This document shows positions 11,761 to 23,100 of a stretch of DNA of 64,000 bases, piece after piece. The DNA is taken from positions 29,883,843-29,947,842 of the forward strand of contig NC_080702.1 in assembly GCF_030445035.2 (NCBI RefSeq), written 5' to 3'. Each line of letters starts with the position of its first letter. Position 1 is the first letter of the stretch. The notes below the pieces were generated by a model. That model was not told where the DNA came from. It saw nothing but the letters and a program-made list of their open reading frames with translations, and ran no database searches. The stretch comes from Dasypus novemcinctus (lineage: Eukaryota > Chordata > Mammalia > Cingulata > Dasypodidae). The position numbers and the translations under genes were made by a program.

Positions 11761-13439
11761 CATTTCATTACATAGGCTCCAAAGCTGAAACCCTCTCTCC
11801 CACGGGGCTATCTTCAGATCAGCTTTCCTCCGAGGTTGCTTTCGTTTGTGGCTTCGGGGACTTGCTTTCTTTTTCGCTCAGGCGCTTACCACCCAGTGCA
11901 GCGGGCGGGCTGTGCCTTAGGAGCGTCTGCCCTTGACTCCATCTTAAAAAATCAAGACGAACGGGCCGCCCAGCTGCCCCGCTGCACGCGCCCGGGGTTC
12001 TTTTTCACGGCTGCATAGTACTCCCGCCCTCCTCTCCTGTCTTAGGGTCTTCGTTAGAGACCGAGCGTGGCATCAGCGCTTTGCCTTCAAGAACCATCAG
12101 GGCTCTTTTCTCGTAACTCACCCTCCATTTGCCCTTCACTGCCCTAAGTCTCGGTCCCTGCTGGGGAGGGGACCTGCAGGTCCTCCGAGGGGCGCCCTCC
12201 CCGCTCGGGCCACCCCCCCAGCTTGACCCCCGGGGCGCTGCTTATAAACGGTCTATTAATAGTCCCGCCCCCCCCCCAGGCCCACGTCACCGGTCCCCCA
12301 GGCGGCAACCAGTTAGCTCAGCTGGCAGGAGAAAAAGGAAGTGGGGGTTGCTAGGCGCTGAGGTTTGTTTGGGGGTTCAAGGGTGCCCCTTCCGTTTCCT
12401 GAATCGCTTCGTTTCCTAGAAGCCGAGAACATTGGGGTAACAGCCCCGCCCTCAGGGCATCGGGGGTGCTGGGACACTGGGCACAAACACACGTCCCCCC
12501 AACGCGGAGAGCGGCTACCCGGCCCCTCCGTGGCCTCCTGCTGCCCCAGCCGTGGCCTTTGGCCTTCCTTGCCTCGTCTTTCTCTGTAACCACCCCCTAC
12601 CCGAGGGTATACCCTCCAGACCCCCGCTGCCCCCAGTTCCAACCTCCAGGAGACAGAGAGAGGCAGGGTGGTCCGGGGGCCTGGGGGGACCAGATCAGGG
12701 AGGCCCAAGTTCAGTGTCTCCACCCCCCATAGCCCAGCTTCTATATTTAGGAGGCTTGCTCAGCAGTGCCAGGGAGCTATAAAAAAAACTATAAATACGG
12801 CCCAGCTCTGCAGACTCCCCAGGCTGGGAAGGGTGGGGGCGGAGGGGCTCGGAGGGCGCCGGCGGGTGGGCTCTGAAGGGGAAACCCAGGTGTCCTTCCT
12901 GCAGGAGAAGACAAAGGACCATTGCCAGGCCTGCCTAGAGTCCGGGGTCAGGGTGGACCAATGGCCTGCCCCCCCCCCACCCCACCCCTGCTTTCCCTCG
13001 CTCCCTGCTGCTTCCTGGCATGGGGACAGCTGTCTGGGCTCACAATTGCCAGGCCGCCCTCCCGGAGCCGGCAGCCGGGCTCATCCGCGCGGGGGCTGGG
13101 TCGGTCCCTTCCTCTGCCATTGTCTCCCAGCCGGGGGACTTCCTGTTATGCCCCTCCCCCGAGGACCCCGGCTGACCCCTGCCCCAGCGCGGGTTGGCGT
13201 GGCTGCTGGGCACGGGCCGGTGGCCCCAGAGGCAGGGGGGCAGGACATGGGGAGTGGACAGCAGATCCCCAGCCCGACGCTGTTGTTGACTCCGTGGCCT
13301 CTCTGAGTCAAGGCCTCACAGTGTGCAAACTGGGTTTAGGATCCTTAGGGAAACCGAGGTTCAGAGAGGACCCCATCACCTGCCCGAGACCACTCTGCCC
13401 TGGAAGAGATGAAGCAGGGTTTGCGCGGCCCCTCTGACA
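11761..13439. other. Intergenic DNA with MEF2-type motifs
   Basis: CTATTAATAG (12,253-12,262), CTATATTTAG (12,741-12,750) and CTATAAATAC (12,789-12,798) match or nearly match YTA(W4)TAR; CAGCTG lies near 13,027. Possible enhancer; not a gene. Confidence 0.35.
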
Positions 13440-13605
13440 TAGGCCAGGGACTGCTCGGTGCCTCGAGCAAGTTGTTTCACCACTCCGTGCCTCGGTTTCC
13501 CCCTCTCTTGAGGGGAAGTCATAGCACCTGCCTGCTAGGGCACTGGGAGGGTGAGTGCAGTGGCTGTGGAGTGCTTAGACCAGGCGCCCAGTAGGTGCTC
13601 TATGA
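13440..13605 (+). mobile_element. MIR SINE fragment
   Basis: CAAGTTGTTTCACCACTCCG, TGCCTCGGTTTCCCCCTCTC and CCCAGTAGGTGCTC are the MIR core and 3' end words. Confidence 0.7.
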
Positions 13606-14039
13606 GCGCCGTCGTCTAAGTGTAACAGAACACAGCCCTGTTGTCGCAGGTACAAAATGATAATACATAAACCTAAAATATAAATAGTGTAAGATATATA
13701 AATAAATAGAGAGGCAAAATTTACAACGAGTATGTAATACTATATATGATAGGATTTTATTGTGTTGTTCTGGGGCCAGATCAGGAGACCCAGAGGGCAT
13801 TGGGGGGGCCGCTGGGGAATCTGGGGGGGGGCAGGGTTGTGGGAAGGGGACTGGGTGGCCAGTGGGGGCACAGAGGGAGCCAATTTGCTTAATTACCAGG
13901 GACAGCCGGGAAACTTAGGGGCGGACTCGCTCAGAGGCTGCTGTTCTAACCAGAGCCAGAGAGTAAACAAAGTAGGCAGCTAAATTATATGGTGGGTGGC
14001 TGGAGAGAAGTGCTACAGGGGATAAATAAAGTGGGGGGT
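13606..14039. other. Intergenic, no recognised feature
   Basis: AT-rich 13,660-13,760, then G-rich; nothing recognised. Confidence 0.3.
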
Positions 14040-14420
14040 GTGTGGCGACCCCAGGGTGTCTCAAGTGACATTTTAGACAGCGGAGGGGTGTCCGGAGATG
14101 GATGAGCAAAAAATCTGAAGGAGGTGATCCCAAGGCAAGCTTGGGATTACCGGGGAGAGAGTTTCCGGATAGTGGGCATAGCCTGTGCAAAGGCCCTGGG
14201 GTGGGGCCGTGCCTGGTGTTTGCCTCTAGGAACACCAGAGCCTCCCTACAAAGGGGAGTTGGGGGGAAGAGGGAAGGGCAGGGAAGCCGAGTAGGAAAGG
14301 TCGTGCAGAGCCTGGGGGGCCCCGGAGAGCAGTTTGGATCCTGCTCTGAGGGAGGTGGGAGCCAGGGAGGGCTCTGGGGAAAGGAGGAACTTGACCTGAC
14401 TGGGGCTGCTGTGCAGGGGA
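14040..14420 (+). repeat. Old interspersed repeat, family not assigned (copy 3)
   Basis: CTGTGCAAAGGCCCTGGGGT near 14,185 and GTGGGAGCCAGGGAGGGCTC near 14,353, paired as in the other copies. Confidence 0.4.
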
Positions 14421-14872
14421 CACGCCATGGAGACGGGGCTGGGAGCCGGGACACCAGGAGACCCCGGTGGGAGATGATGGGGGCTGGACGGGTGAGAAGT
14501 GGGTGGATTCGAGGAGACGGGGCGGGAGGAGAGGGCTGTCCCCACTCCTCTCCTCCCCAAAACGGCGGCAAATAATCGGAACTCTTTCCACTGCCATCAC
14601 TGTTCCGTCCTCGCCCTGCTCTTCCAGGCGTTCGGCAGATGGGGAAACTGAGTCTCAGGGAGGCTAGCCCTGCTCCGGGGGCCCGAGGCACAGCCCGAGG
14701 TGGAGAGGAAGCAAGAGAATCAGATGAAGGTCAGGGAGGAGCCGTCGGATCTGCCTTCTGGGAGGAGGGACGCCCTGAGCCTGGAGGTGTCCAGCTTTCG
14801 GGGGGGTGGGTGGGTGGGAAGCCAAATTCCCCTCCTCTGGGGTCCCGGCAGGATCACGCTGCCATCCCCGGC

Positions 14873-15125
14873 CGGGTTAGGGTTAGGGTCAAGATTAGGG
14901 CTAGGGCTAGGGCTAGGGCTAGGGTTAGGGTTAGGGTCAAGGTTAGGGTTAGGGTCAAGGTTAGGGTTAGGGTCAGGGTTCGGGTTAGGGCTAGGGTTAG
15001 GGTTAGGGTTAGGGCTAGGGTTAGGGTTAGGGTCAAGGTTAGGGTTAGGGTCAAGTTTAGGGTCAGGGTCAGAGTTAGGGTTAGGGTCAGGGTTTGGGTT
15101 AGGATCAGGTTCAGGGTTAGGGTTG
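14873..15125 (+). repeat. Interstitial telomere-like repeat tract
   Basis: About 40 tandem hexamers, mostly TTAGGG with CTAGGG, TCAGGG and TCAAGG variants, in one orientation (G-rich on +). Embedded between non-telomeric GC-rich sequences in single-copy-looking DNA upstream of ADGRE5. Confidence 0.92.
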
Positions 15126-16129
15126 CCCCAGCAACTTGCCACCCGCCAGGTGCCTTCCAAGGGCATAATTGACTTGCCTCCCAGTTCTGCAAGTGCGGAG
15201 CCCGTCAGAGGGGCGCTGGTGGGGCCCGGCCCCGTCTGCAACCCGGAGTGGGGGGACACCTTCCCAGCACCCCGCTTCTTCTGGCGGTGCCCGGCCCCCC
15301 TGGATGTCCCTTGGCTGGCAGAGGGCTCACCCCATCCTCCTCCTCCTCCTCCGACAGCCCACGGCCGCCTTCTATCTGTCCCCTTGTCCGAATCCCCTCG
15401 TCTTCTAAGGACACCAGTCCCACTGGAGGAGAGCCCACCGTACTCGCCGATGACCTCATCTGAGCGAATTCCGTCGCCAACGACCCTGTTTTCCAAATAA
15501 GGCTGCCTTCTGAGGCCGTGGGGCAGAGAACTCCAGTATCTCTTTCCCAGTGGGGAAGGCAGTTCAACCCCTCGCGGGCAGGAAGGGGTTAATCCCGGGC
15601 CCGGGTGGGTGGGCAGGGGGCTCAAGCCCCCCCAAGATGTTCTCTGACTTTGGTCTCTGGAGGTTTCTTTCCCCAGGGCCCCTGACCTCTCTTTTCCTTA
15701 ATAGAGTTCTTACCAGTCCTCCTTTTTGCATCTTGAGTGCATTCTTTTAAAAAAGGGGAGTCTAAAAGGAAAAAAAAATAAAACAAAATAAAAAAGGGAG
15801 TCTGTATCAGCATCCTCCTGGGAAAATCCTCCCCGCGGCTCCCATCATAGATAAAAATAAATATGAGTAGGCGGGACATCACACCAGGTATTTGACTTCC
15901 GGCTCTCCGTCCACAGGGAGGTAAATTCCTATCTGTCCCCAGCAGCGATTTCCTCCTGGACTTTGGACTCGTCACAGGGGTGGGCCACTTATGATGAGAG
16001 CAAACGATCTGTCCTTGAGCTAACTCGTCTGTAAAATGGGAATCAAACTGCAGTTACCTGAGAATGGGACCTGGTATAGATGCAGCGCTTTAGAAATAAT
16101 CACCTTTCATTCTTTTTTTTTTTTTTCCT
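15126..16129. other. Intergenic, no recognised feature
   Basis: Mixed composition with an A-rich patch at 15,750-15,800; no exon or repeat recognised. Confidence 0.3.
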
Positions 16130-16300
16130 GGGTGAGGGATGTTTTTTTTCAAAGATGCGTAGATCACACAAAGTGTTTCATTAAAAAATATGAGGTTCCC
16201 ATGTGCCCCACTCCCCACCCCTCCACATACTCCTCCCACATCAACATCCGTGTGGCACATTCATTGCATTGGATGAATACATTTTGAAGCTCTGCTACAC
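16130..16300 (-). mobile_element. L1 3' UTR fragment
   Basis: TTCAAAGATGCGTAGATCAC, CATTAAAAAATATGAGGTTC and the GGATGAATACATTTTGAAGC words match the other copies in reverse. Confidence 0.55.
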
Positions 16301-16849
16301 TGCGTCTTTTATTCTTCATATTATTACTCTATGCCTTGAGATAGAAAGCAGTCATGGGATTTATTTTAAAAGGGAACCACTCTGCGGTCATGTGATTCTG
16401 TGTTGATTAACAGCCAGCGCGCCAGGAGCCCCTGATTTACAAAGTTTTCCCACCAAAGGAAACAGCCCAGAGGGGACAGCTCTAGGGACTTGGGGGCCCG
16501 ACCCCGCGGGTCATCCAGCTGCCTCGGGTCCCTGAAGGGCCTTTTCCCACCCCAGCTCCTCTTTGGACGCTGCTTCTCCGAGCCTCAGTTTCCTCATCTG
16601 TCAAACAGGGGCAGGCAGGTCCTTGATGCTCAGACAGCAGCCCCGGTGACTCAGGGGGGTGCCGAGGCTTTCCCGCGTGGGGACCGGGAGCTCTTTGGAC
16701 TTGGCCCCTGTCCAGCCTAGACGCCCCCCACCCATCCCCCGGGGGCGCCCACCCTGCGGGAGGAGAAGCGCCAAGCGGGCCCGTCCCTGCTGCCCCCACT
16801 TTTCCACCATGTAATCCACGGGGCCGGGTGCAGAAATGTCGGGGCCTCG

Positions 16850-17152
16850 GGCAGGAGGCGTGAAAGCAGGTTGCACGCCCCAGCCGCCGAGTGGGCGCGC
16901 GTCTCAGTGTGAGTGTGTGTGCGCGTGTGTGTGTGTGCGTGTGTGTGTGAGCGGCGCGCACGCGCGGCGCTCCAGGGTCCCCTTCCCTCCCTCCTTCCAG
17001 CTGCCCCGCCAGTTCCGGGGCGGGCCCTGGGCGCTGCCCCCACCCCGCCACCCCTGCATAAAGACCGGCCCCCCCGGGCGCGCGCCCAGCTGCCGGGGCG
17101 CGGCGACACGGGACGGGCCTGGCCGCTCCACCTCGCCGGCTGCGGCGCGACC
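16850..17152 (+). promoter_or_regulatory. ADGRE5: ADGRE5 CpG-island promoter region
   Basis: CpG-dense DNA upstream of the start codon, continuing as a CpG island to about 17,500. CATAAA at 17,057-17,062 is a weak TATA-like box about 95 bp before the ATG. An alternating GT/CG tract occupies 16,909-16,976. The transcription start is inferred, not mapped. Confidence 0.6.
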
Positions 17153-17184
17153 ATGGGAGGCCCACGGCGCTCCGGCGCTTCTAG
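17153..17184 (+). CDS. ADGRE5: ADGRE5 exon 1 (start codon; phase problem)
   Basis: ACCATGGGAGGCC matches the remembered human start context (MGG...). It is followed by a good donor, TAG/GTGAGA. The coding part is 32 nt and ends in phase 2, while exon 2 needs phase 1 to give a hydrophobic signal peptide. The human equivalent is, from memory, 22 nt. Either the assembly has an indel here, translation starts elsewhere, or the true first exon lies in intron 1. Confidence 0.6.
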
Positions 17185-20100
17185 GTGAGACCGCGGGGAC
17201 CCCCCCCCCCCCACCCACCCTGGAGGGGGCGCGGAGGAGGCCCGGGCACGACCCCCACCCCGGGGGCCCCGCGGCGGCGGCGGCGGAGGAGCGCGGGGCG
17301 CGCGGAGCCAGCCACCTGCTCGGGCGCCCGCGTGCGCTCGGGGACGGGGACCGGCAGCGCCCGGGGACCCCCGCGTCCTGGCGGGGACCCCGCGGGGCTC
17401 CTAGGCGCCCGCGCCCGCTCCTGCAGGGCTCCGCCGGTTCCTTACGGGAAGGGGCCGGTTTGGCGCCTAATTGGGGAAAACTGAGGCACGGGGGAAGGGA
17501 CAAGGGGACAAAAAGTGAGGTTTGGGATCCAGGAGGCGGCTGCTTTTAGTGTAGGGCACGCGGGTGGCGGGTGGGGAGCCGGGGGGGGCCCCTAACCGCC
17601 TCAGTGGCACGAGCGCCCCCAAATCTCCCATATCGCGCCGGGGGCCCAGCCCGGGGGGTTGGAAGGGGTTTTGCCAGCTTTGGACTTTTGTCGCCACTTC
17701 CCCCCCCCCACCCACCTCCGGGCTTCCCTTCCCGCCGCGCCCAGGGTGGCTCTAACGGTTATCGGGGCAGCTGGTTGCCTCGGCAACCAGGCAACAAAGA
17801 AAGGGAAGAAATGACATTCGGGGCGCAGGCAGAGCCCCGTCGCCCTGCAGGAGGCGGGGGCCGCCCGGGACGGGGAAGGGAATTCTGGCGCCCATGGGTG
17901 CGTCACCCCCCGGGGGCCAGCTCCCCGCCACCACCCCTACCCCCCCCCCCCCCCAGACCCGCCTTCCTCATCTGTCAAGCGGGGCAAGAGGAGTCCCCCC
18001 CCCCAATTTAGAGCTGGTTTAAGGGTTGCCCACACCGTTCTTTGGTGGGTTCGCGGTCAGAATTAAGTAAACAGTATTTCTGGTTTTTTGCTTTAGGTTT
18101 TAGAGCTGTGGCAGGTTTTGAGAAAGGATGCACAGCTGGCCTATCCCACCCCCACCGCGCTGGCCCCGTTTTCCCCTTTTTTGGGGGGGGAAGTCTTGCA
18201 GGAGCGTGGCCCATTTGTTACCAGGATGGGCCAACGGTTTTATCATTGTATTATATCGAAAGCTGGCTTTCGGTGTGTTGCACAGACCTAAGAATGGTAT
18301 TTTAAGGATGATGTACTTACAGGGGAAGAAGTGGTGGGTTTGGGCTTGGGGTGTGTGGGGGGAGTTGAGCAGAGGTTCCAGAAGGGGGTGAGGGCCTCCT
18401 GCTGCCCCGGGAGCTCTGGGCAGGAATCTTCGAGGTGGGGGGGGGAGGAATGCTGGCTGCTGCTGGGAGCTCAGCTGGGAATGCACACCACATGGTGGAT
18501 CTGGGAGAAGAAACAGCAGCTTTCCTGCTGGCTCCTGCTGGGGTGACTTCCAAGCCCCGCCCGGTGGAGGAGACCCGGCTGAGGCAGCCTCGGTGGTGGG
18601 AGCAGAAGGACCCCCTACCCAGGGGGCTGGGGACCTCGACCCTTCCCTGTCCCCCCTGCCCCCAGATCCCTCTGATCTGCTGGATTCTTCCTGAGCCTTC
18701 TCCGTGCCTCAGTTTCCCCTTCCGTACCACGGCCCCTGCCTCTGAGGGGTGGCCCTGAGCATTCGAGGAGCCACCTGGGGCTTTGGGGGACAGCAGGAGT
18801 TCGCCCAGGCCAGGAAGGCCATTTTGGGGTGTGTCCTGCAAAGAGGAAGTGGGTGCTAGCCGAGGGAGGGTGGGAGCTGGCTTAGCCCAGAGGCTGGAAG
18901 GGAGGAAAAGAGGAGTCTCGAGGCGAGGGGGGCGGTGCTGGGGTGTTCCAGGCCTCTGTTTACCCCTGCCGGGGGAGGGGGTCCCTGCCCTCCACAGCCA
19001 GAGGGGGCCCGAGTTTGGACTAGGGGGCTCCGTGGTCAGGAGTCTCCAGTGGTTTGTGCCCCGCCCCCACCCCCTCAAGCAGCACCCACAGCCGGCCACT
19101 CCCCTGGGAGCCCCCCCTCCAGGGGGCAAATGGGGGCACTTGGGCAGTGAGTCAGTCCCTCCCCTGGGCCCAGGAAGTGACTCATGCCTGCCCCACTCCC
19201 TCCCGGCCCCCCCGGCCCTCCCGCCCACAGCCTCCCTGAGGGTCTCCCCCTGGATTATGGGGTACACGCGGCCTCCGGCTCTCCAGCCCCGCTGGCGCCC
19301 CAAGGTCCCTCTCCCCTCCCCCTCTCGGGTCCCATCCCTCCCCCACTCTTTCGGATTCTCTCTCTCTGTTTCATTCTGATGCTGGGTCTTCTCGGTCTCC
19401 CTCTTTCAGTGACCTTTTTTTTTTCCTTTATGTTTTTTTAAATGTTGCATTCAAAAAACATGAGGTCCCCATATACCCGCACACACCCCACTTCTCCCAC
19501 ATCAACAGCCTCTTTCACCATCGTGGCACATTCACTGCATTTGGTGAATACATTTTGGAGCACTGCTTATATAGTTTACATTGTAGTTTACACTCTCCCC
19601 CGGTCCATTCAGTGGGTTATGGCAGGATATATAAAGTCCAGCATCTGTCCCTGCAATATCATTTAGGACAACTCAAAGTCCCAAAAATACCCCCACATCA
19701 CATCTCTTCTTCCCTCTCCCTGCTCTCAGCAGCTACCATGGCCACTTTCTCCACATCAATGATACAGTTTCTTCCATTACTTGTCGTAATAGTTCCATAG
19801 TAGAATATCAGCAAGTCCACTCTAATCCGTACTCTGTTCCTCCATCCTGTGGACGCTGGATGGTGATGTCCACTCCCCCTTAGATTAAGAGGAGGTTTAG
19901 CTTCGTCTGTAGTCTGACTTCACCGCCCCCCTCTATCTCTAATTCCATCTCTTTCCCAGGGCTCTTTCCTTATCTTCCTTTGTCTCTTATCTCTTCTCTC
20001 TCCCTCCCTCTATAGCCCTGTTTCCTCCCTCACCCACACTCTTTCTCTCATTATCTCTCTCTCTGGGAATGATAAGGGGTCCCCCACCTCCGAAGCCCCA

Positions 20101-23100
20101 GGTGGCTTGAGGGGGACTCCCCAAGGACTTGCCCTTGGAATGGGGTCCCCCTTAGCTCAGGAACAGGGGAGAGGAGTGAACGGGTGTGGCAGGACACGGC
20201 CCTTTGCGGTCCTGAGGTGGGACCCTGGCCTCGGGACCCTGGCGCCAGCAGGAGGGTCAGTGTGCTCTGGGTGTGGCGAGCGTGGTGGGGGGTGCTGGAG
20301 CCCGGTAGAGCTTTGAGGGGCCGTGGGGTGGGGGAGCTGAGAGAACACCCCCGCCCGCTCCTTCCTTTTTTCATCCAGAAACGGTAGGGTGCAGTAACCA
20401 CGGAAGCGCACGGGGCAGCACCCACGAGGGTAATCCCCCTGATGCTTCAGAAAGTGGGTCCCATCGTAGCAGAGAAGTCGGGTGTCCGCGGTATCAAAGG
20501 CTGGGACACGAGAACTCAGAGAAGGAAGTTATTTATTTTGATCTCCAGGCGACTCCTTTCCTAATAAAAACCAAGCCCCGAATTTTGGGTTCCCTTTTAT
20601 ACAGAAAAGATAGAAGGGTGGGGAGTTAAATGGTGCTTTTATGAAAGAAAACTTCTTTCCTCGTTAGTAAAGTGTTTATCTGAGTACCAGGTATGTTTTG
20701 AATTAAAGTCCCCCCCACATTTCCGGCGAGCTTGAATAAGCATATCCACACATTTCAAGTGAGCTTGAATTAAAATCTCCCCGGCCTTCCGTCTGGACGC
20801 AACTTTGAATACACATTCCGTCTTACATCCTTTTTGAACTTTTAAAGCTTGTAGGGCTTATATGACTTATTTGGATTTCTAGAGACTAGGCACACTTGGA
20901 TACAGAATTAGATTGTTTTGAATTGATGCACAGGAGATATTATACCCTCATCGCCCCCACACTCGGTGAATGGGGAAACCGAGGCACGGCATGGCGAGCC
21001 CCTGGCTCCCGTCTGTGTTCTGGCCACCGCCCCCCTGCCCACAGGGTGGGAGAGCAGGCAGCTGGAGCCAAGACCCCCCTCCCCCAGCCCCCCCCAATCC
21101 TGAAAGCTGCCCAGCTGGGGCTGCGGGGGGGGCCCCTGGGCGCCCTCTACTCTCTCCTGGTTTGTGACTCCCCTCCTTTCTTCCTCCAGCGCTCGGCCTC
21201 TTGCTGATTCTGTCGGAAGGGGGATGCCAGAAACCGACAGGTGAGTCCGCTGGGAGCACGTCTGTCCGCAGCCAGAGCCCAGGGCAGGGGCCCTGCACCT
21301 GCACAGAGAGGCAGGGGGAGGCCAGGGCGGACCCCCTTTCCCCACCGCCCAGCCCCTGCCCAGCCCTCGCCTCCTGACCCCCGGCTCTCCGCCCCCAGCG
21401 CCCTGCGCGCCGTGGTGCTCCCAGCACTCCACGTGCGTCAGCGCCACCGCCTGCCGCTGCCATCCGGGATTCACTTCCCTGTCGGGGGAGATCAGCAGCA
21501 GCTTTGACGAGCCCTGCGAAGGTACAGACGCCCGGGGCAGGGAGGGCACAGCGGAGAATGTGGGTGGCACCTGGGAGGGTCATCCGGGGCGTCCTGGTCA
21601 CAGAAAAGAGAAAGCAAGAGACAGGAAGGTGGAGAGAGGAGAAGTGATTAAGCATGGCTTCCCGGAGAGACGGGAGCTGGGAATCTGGGCTCTGCGCCTC
21701 AGTTTACCCTCCCAGTAAGTGGAGAAGAGGACGCGAAGCTTCCCGTCCCCCCCCACACACACCTTGGCCCTTGCCCACCGTGTCTGAATCGGGGGTGCCA
21801 GCCAGCAGACCCGGGGGAGCTGAGTGGCCTTCAGGAACGGCTGGCTCCAGCCGCAGCTGTGCGGCCTCAGAGTCTCATTCTTTCCAGAAGACGCCAATGA
21901 GTCCATTCATCACTGATGAATTAATCTTTCTGAAAGACGGAGGGGCGGGGGGTTAGGGGCTCTCTGCCCTGAGGGAACTCTGCCCCTGTTGTTTTCCAGA
22001 CATCAACGAGTGTGCGCCGCCCATGACGGTGTCCTGTGGGAAGCTGGCCCAGTGCAGGAACTTGGAGGGAAGCTACGAGTGCGAGTGCAGCGCGGGCTAC
22101 GTGCTCCCTTCGGGGGGAAAAACATTCAGGAATGAGAGTGAGAACAGATGTCAAGGTAAGAAACACCCAACAGCCCGCCGATTCCTCTCCATCCGGTTTT
22201 GGGGTCCCCAGAGCCGTTCCTGTGGAGTCCAGTGGGGGGCAGGGCCCTGCTGACACCTGCAGTGCTGGGCGTAAGTGACACAGGTGTGCCATGCACCTGT
22301 CCCCGCCCCCATCACGGAGGGTGGGACCCGGATGCGCGTACCAGTGGGCCACTGGCCGGGGCGCTTATATGAGCATCACCGTCAACATTGAAGCGGTGAG
22401 AATATTGCAGTTTTGTCTTCTCAAACAAGAGAGCGCAGGAGTCCCTCTCTTTTCCCGGTAAAAACCAAAGCAGCTTTGCATTTTGTGAACGGTGAGACCT
22501 TGGGCAAGTTACTTCTCCTCGCTTTGCCTCAGTTTGCCCAACTGTAAAGGGAGGGGACAGCCCTGGTGCTGGACTCATAGAATTGCCAGGAAGGTAGATG
22601 AGATTACGGAGGCACTAGCAGCTCCGGGCTCATCAGAGGTGCTCTCTCAGCGATGGCTGTTTTTATTATTTCGTTTTGGTTGCTTGGTTGGTTGTTTTGA
22701 GGTACTGGGGGCCAGGGAGTGAACCCTGCGTGTGGGAGGCTGGTGCTCAACCCCTGAGCCCCATCAGCCCCACCCTGAGTTCGTTTATTCGTTTGCTTGT
22801 TGTTTGCGTTTGTTTTTTTTTTAGGAGGCACTGGGATCTGAACCCAGGACCTCCCACATGGGAAGGCCAGGGAGTGAACCCTGTGTGTGGGAGGCTGGTG
22901 CTCAACCCCTGAGCCCCATCAGCCCCACCCTGAGTTCGTTTATTCGTTTGCTTGTTGTTTGTGCTTGGTTTTTTTTAGGAGGCACTGGGATTTGAACCCA
23001 GGACCTCCCACGTGGGAAGCAGGTGCTCAACCACTGGAGCACATCTGCTCCCGGGCTGCTGGTTTTTTAAATTTTAATTATTAACTGCTGGCTGCACACT

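Noticed and set aside
14720-15625. 301-codon minus-strand frame with Pro-Asn repeats
   Set aside because: Produced by translating the telomere-like hexamers; two hexamers give a repeated dipeptide in every frame.
1-17000. A protein-coding gene in the left 17 kb
   Set aside because: No run of exon-like segments with conserved protein similarity was found on either strand; the content is repeats and GC-rich intergenic DNA.
16836-17184. Upstream ADGRE5 start at 16,836 that restores the exon 2 phase
   Set aside because: It begins above the probable transcription start and passes through the GT/CG tract, giving a low-complexity Cys/Val stretch; kept only as an option in the phase finding.
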